Below are positions 60,951 through 64,000 of a DNA stretch of 64,000 nucleotides, one piece after another. Both the position numbers and the translations under genes were made by a program. The notes below the pieces were generated by a model. It did not search any database and was not told the origin of the DNA. It saw only the letters and a program-made list of their open reading frames with translations. The first letter of the stretch is position 1; each line of letters opens with the position of its first letter. Source of the stretch: Rhodococcoides corynebacterioides (GTDB lineage: Bacteria; Actinomycetota; Actinomycetes; Mycobacteriales; Mycobacteriaceae); NCBI RefSeq assembly GCF_019834675.1, contig NZ_JABUBU010000001.1:310001-374000 (forward strand). Reading direction: 5' to 3'.

Positions 60951-62180
60951 ATGACGATCACCGAGAACCGTCCGACCGGAACCGGGGCGCGCTGGACCAC
61001 CGCGCCGACCTCACCCGAGGGGTGGATCGACCGCGCTCGGGAGGTCGCGGCCATCCTCGCCGAGGACGCGGTCGCCCGGGACCGAGGCACGGACGCACCG
61101 CACGCCGAGGTGACCCTGCTGAAGGACTCGGGGCTGGCCACCGTGCTCGGTCCCGTCGAGTTCGGCGGCGGCGGTCAGACGTGGGAGACGGCGTACCGGC
61201 TGATCCGCGAGGTCGCGACGGCGGACGGGTCGATCGGGCAGCTGTACGGCTACCACCTGCTGTGGTTCTGGGCGGCCCGGCTGGTGGGCACCTCCGAGCA
61301 GATCGCCGCCGTGGAACAGGCCGCCACGGAGAATCGGTGGTTCTTCGGCGGTGCGGTCAATCCGCGGGACAACGACGTCGAGATCACCGACGAGGGCGAC
61401 ACTCTCGTCTACCACGGCGCCAAGACCTTCTCCACCGGCAGCCGCGTCTCCGACGTCACGGTGCTCGAGGGTGTGCTGGCGGGAACGGACACCCACGTCT
61501 TCGCCATCGTGCCCTCGGACTCCGAGGGCCTGACGTTCCACGACGACTGGGACAACATCGGTCAGCGTCGCACCGAGAGCGGCAGCGTCACCATCGATCA
61601 CGTGCGCACGGAGTGGAGTTCGGCGGCGGGCTTCGTCGACAAGGTTTTCCAGCCGCGGGTCTACAACACGCTGAACGTGCCGATCATCCAGTTGGTGTTC
61701 GTGAACTTCTACCTCGGCATCGCCCGCGGCGCGCTCGACAGCGCGGCGGAGTACACCCGCACCACCACGCGGGCGTGGCTGCACTCCACCGTCGACAACG
61801 CGCTCGACGAGCCGTACATCGTCGACCTCTACGGCGACTACACGGCCAAGCTGTGGGCGGCCGAGGCGCTGGCCGATGCCGTTGCGGCGGAACAGCAACG
61901 GCTGCACGACGACGCCGATGCGGTCACCGAGACCCAGCGCGGTGAGCACGAGGTCCGCGTCGCGGCCGCCAAGGCGCGGGCGACGGAGGTCGCGCTCGAG
62001 ATCACCGCCGGCATCTTCGAGGCGCTCGGCGCCCGGGCCACGGCGTCGAGCCACGGATTCGACCGGTTCTGGCGGAACGTGCGGACACACACGCTGCACG
62101 ACCCGGTCTTCTACAAGCGGCGGGAAGTGGGCCGTCACGTCCTGACCGGTGAGCTGCCCACGCCCACTTGGTATTCCTGA
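60951..62180 (+). CDS. Acyl-CoA dehydrogenase-fold monooxygenase, DszC/SfnB-like
   Basis: 409-aa FMN-dependent monooxygenase of the group D flavoenzymes. It resembles DszC throughout: TADGSIGQLYGYHLLWF, FFGGAVNPRDND, DDWDNIGQRRTESGS, LIFANVYLG-like LVFVNFYLGIARGALDSA and the C-terminal FDRFWRNVRTHTLHDPV. Related enzymes oxidise organosulfur compounds and need reduced flavin from a separate reductase. Encoded 41 bp before sfnG, which points to sulfur scavenging from sulfones or sulfides. ATG at 60951. Confidence 0.87.
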   Translation: MTITENRPTGTGARWTTAPTSPEGWIDRAREVAAILAEDAVARDRGTDAPHAEVTLLKDSGLATVLGPVEFGGGGQTWETAYRLIREVATADGSIGQLYGYHLLWFWAARLVGTSEQIAAVEQAATENRWFFGGAVNPRDNDVEITDEGDTLVYHGAKTFSTGSRVSDVTVLEGVLAGTDTHVFAIVPSDSEGLTFHDDWDNIGQRRTESGSVTIDHVRTEWSSAAGFVDKVFQPRVYNTLNVPIIQLVFVNFYLGIARGALDSAAEYTRTTTRAWLHSTVDNALDEPYIVDLYGDYTAKLWAAEALADAVAAEQQRLHDDADAVTETQRGEHEVRVAAAKARATEVALEITAGIFEALGARATASSHGFDRFWRNVRTHTLHDPVFYKRREVGRHVLTGELPTPTWYS

Positions 62181-62221
62181 CCGCCTGCCCCGACCTGCCA
62201 CCACCGAGAAGAACGAGAGAC

Positions 62222-63346
62222 ATGAGCACCGAGAAGATCGCCGACGCCGTGAAGTTCGCGTACTGGGTCCCCAACGTCAGTGGGGGACTGGTCACCAGCG
62301 ACATCGAGCAGCGCACCAGCTGGGAGTACGAGTACAACAAGAAGCTGGCGCAGACCGCGGAGAACAACGGGTTCGAGTACGCGCTCAGCCAGGTGCGATA
62401 CGAGGCCAGCTACGGCGCCGAGTACCAGCACGAGTCGACCAGCTTCAGCCTCGCCCTGCTGCTGGCCACCGAACGGCTGAAAGTCATTGCGGCCGTGCAC
62501 CCCGGCCTGTGGCAGCCGGGGGTGCTGGCCAAGCTCGGCGCGACGGCGGATCACCTGTCGAACGGGCGGTTCGCGGTGAACGTCGTCAGCGGCTGGTTCA
62601 AGGACGAGTTCACTCACCTCGGTGAGCCGTGGCTCGAACACGACGAGCGGTACCGCCGCAGCGCCGAGTTCCTGCAGGTGCTGCGCAAGATCTGGACGGA
62701 GGACGACGTCGACTTCCGGGGCGACTTCTACCGGATCCACGACTTCACGCTGAAGCCGAAGCCGCTGAACACCCCCGAACGCCCCAACCCCGAGCTGTTC
62801 CAGGGCGGGAACTCCACGGCCGCACGGCAGAACGCGGGTCGCTACGCCGACTGGTACTTCTCCAACGGCAAGGACTTCGACGGCATCACCGAGCAGATCG
62901 ACGACGTGCGCGAGGTGGCCCGAGCCCACGACCGTGAGGTGAAGTTCGGCCTCAACGGGTTCGTCATCGCCCGCGACTCCGAGAAGGAAGCCCGCGACGT
63001 GCTGCGCGAGATCGTGGCGAAGGCCAACCGCCCCGCAGTGGAGGGTTTCCGCGGCGCCGTGCAGCAGGCGGGCAACTCCACCGGGGACAAGAAGGGCATG
63101 TGGGCGGACTCGTCCTTCGAGGACCTCGTGCAGTACAACGACGGGTTCAAGACCCAGCTGATCGGGACGCCCGAGCAGGTCGCCGAGCGGATCGTCGACT
63201 ACCGCGACCGCGGTGTGGACCTGATCCTGAGTGGGTTCCTGCATTTCCAGGAGGAGATCGAGTACTTCGGAGCCAAGGTGTTGCCGCTGGTCAGGGAGAT
63301 CGAGGCATCGCGGTCGAGTGATCGGGACCGGATCGGCGCCGCCTGA
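62222..63346 (+). CDS. sfnG: Dimethylsulfone monooxygenase SfnG (LLM class flavin-dependent)
   Basis: 374-aa luciferase-like monooxygenase. Hallmarks of SfnG are FAYWVPNVSGGLV, RYEASYGAEYQHES, NVVSGWFKDEF, LEHDERYRRSAEFL and DLVQYNDGFKTQLIGTP. SfnG converts dimethylsulfone to methanesulfinate with FMNH2 and oxygen. ATG at 62222 is the family start; an extension to 62168 overlaps the upstream gene's stop and has no family match. Forms a pair with the DszC/SfnB-like gene. Confidence 0.93.
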   Translation: MSTEKIADAVKFAYWVPNVSGGLVTSDIEQRTSWEYEYNKKLAQTAENNGFEYALSQVRYEASYGAEYQHESTSFSLALLLATERLKVIAAVHPGLWQPGVLAKLGATADHLSNGRFAVNVVSGWFKDEFTHLGEPWLEHDERYRRSAEFLQVLRKIWTEDDVDFRGDFYRIHDFTLKPKPLNTPERPNPELFQGGNSTAARQNAGRYADWYFSNGKDFDGITEQIDDVREVARAHDREVKFGLNGFVIARDSEKEARDVLREIVAKANRPAVEGFRGAVQQAGNSTGDKKGMWADSSFEDLVQYNDGFKTQLIGTPEQVAERIVDYRDRGVDLILSGFLHFQEEIEYFGAKVLPLVREIEASRSSDRDRIGAA

Positions 63347-63428
63347 CCCCCATCCGAATGTTCCGTAGGGTGGCAGGCGAGATTTCCCCGACCACGGGGC
63401 CGCCCCACGAACAGGAGGACGAACTCGG

Positions 63429-64000
63429 ATGAGTGTTTCGCCAGGAGAGTCGGACCGCCGACCGGGGGACGAGCCGAGCGGTTCGGCCCACCCGCCGATC
63501 GGAGCCGAGCCGACGGTGTCGGTGCCCACGGCGTCGGTGCCCACGGCGTCGGTGCCGGCTGCGTCGGCGCCCGGCGGGGATCCGGGCCGACACGGCCACA
63601 CGGACACCGGAGCGCCCTCGTCGTCCGAGCGCCACGACAGCGAGAGCGACACCGACGACGCGACCACGACGGCCGAGAAGAAGGCCGCTGCGCTGCGTTC
63701 CGTCCGTCGGATCGCGTCCTTCGTGGTGCTTGGTACCGGCGTGCTCGCGTTCGTGCTCGGCCTGGCTGCGCGCTTCACGCTCGAGGGCCAGTCGACCAAC
63801 TTCTTCGAGCAGGGCGGGGGTGACTCGACGTCCGTCGCGCTGTTCCTCGCCGCGGCGGTCGTGGTGGGTCTGTCGCTGCTGCCGAAGCAGGTGGCGCCCT
63901 GGCCGGTCGTCGCCGGTCTGTCGGTCGCCGGGGTGTTCACGCTGGTCTTCCAGCTGTTCAACGCCGGGTCGATCGTGACCCCGTTCGAGACCGTCCAGGT
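63429..64000 (+). CDS. DUF5336-like 34 kDa antigen family membrane protein (Rv0954-like), partial
   Basis: 191 residues visible, continuing beyond the window. N-terminal 90 residues are Pro/Ser/Thr/Asp-rich and disordered, with a short repeat (VPTASVPTASVPAAS near 32-46). Three TM helices follow (about 98-118, 135-152 and 158-178), as in the 34 kDa antigen family. It is the expected next gene after sucCD in the mycobacterial order (Rv0954), here displaced by the sulfone genes. ATG at 63429 with AGGAGGA upstream. Confidence 0.75.
   Translation, partial: MSVSPGESDRRPGDEPSGSAHPPIGAEPTVSVPTASVPTASVPAASAPGGDPGRHGHTDTGAPSSSERHDSESDTDDATTTAEKKAAALRSVRRIASFVVLGTGVLAFVLGLAARFTLEGQSTNFFEQGGGDSTSVALFLAAAVVVGLSLLPKQVAPWPVVAGLSVAGVFTLVFQLFNAGSIVTPFETVQ

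Overview
The window is very GC-rich chromosomal DNA from a mycolic-acid actinobacterium (order Mycobacteriales), most likely Rhodococcus or a close relative. The evidence is strong G/C preference at third codon positions, frequent GTG starts, many ATGA/GTGA start-stop overlaps, and typical families (MT0933-type antitoxin, 13E12/DUF222 HNH protein, WS/DGAT acyltransferases, chorismate mutase of the Rv0948c type, DUF5336-type antigen). The right third, from the Fpg/Nei gene to the end, follows the order remembered for M. tuberculosis Rv0944-Rv0954: Fpg-like, SDR, pgi, chorismate mutase, uvrD1, M23 peptidase, sucC, sucD, 34 kDa antigen-like protein. Several genes are added in between.

Layout. 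1-6361 (minus): a five-gene operon joined by four 4-bp overlaps (SDR, flavin monooxygenase, CrtI-like FAD oxidoreductase, cyclase-family hydrolase, ThDP-dependent enzyme), which looks like an uncharacterised catabolic pathway. 6554-11006: GPP34 protein, a 48-aa Cys/His protein, a CGNR regulator, a fused acyl-CoA carboxyltransferase, a 53-aa protein, a sugar acetyltransferase and a glutamine amidotransferase. 11175-14102 (minus): HTH, membrane protein, ABC ATPase and ABC permease in one coupled unit. 14156-16256: two head-to-head gene remnants (ABC-F ATPase and metallo-hydrolase), both missing their 5' ends at one junction. 16267-27257: MT0933-type antitoxin, Na+/H+ antiporter, secreted lipase, a LytS/LytTR two-component system with an extra membrane protein, two acetate-symporter-like transporters each with a small membrane partner, and an Rv0910-type SRPBCC protein.

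27277-39439: a two-gene ECF transporter with an S-like domain fused to both ATPases, an MFS carrier, a DEAD-box helicase, a WS/DGAT gene split by an in-frame amber codon, a DUF222-HNH protein, a DUF3089 hydrolase, tRNA-Arg(CCT), a PucR regulator divergent from an acyl-ACP desaturase, and a cupin. 39472-49222: dfrA-thyA, cobF, Fpg/Nei, carboxylesterase, MOSC protein, disulfide reductase-like flavoprotein, SDR, DUF2630, and a crotonase coupled to a condensation-fold protein. 49389-64000: pgi, succinate-semialdehyde dehydrogenase, chorismate mutase, uvrD1, M23 peptidase, a repeat-bearing membrane protein, sucCD, a sulfone monooxygenase pair (DszC/SfnB-like plus SfnG) and the start of a 34 kDa antigen-like protein.

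Themes. Genes are densely packed and no gap exceeds about 300 bp. Many starts have a TAnnnT box only 6-9 nt upstream, implying leaderless transcription, including back-to-back promoters inside 36- and 40-bp divergent gaps. The most notable anomalies are the truncation junction near 15660, the amber-split acyltransferase, a G17 tract at a convergent gene end, and a separated antitoxin/toxin-like gene pair. No insertion sequence, prophage, CRISPR array or rRNA gene was seen.
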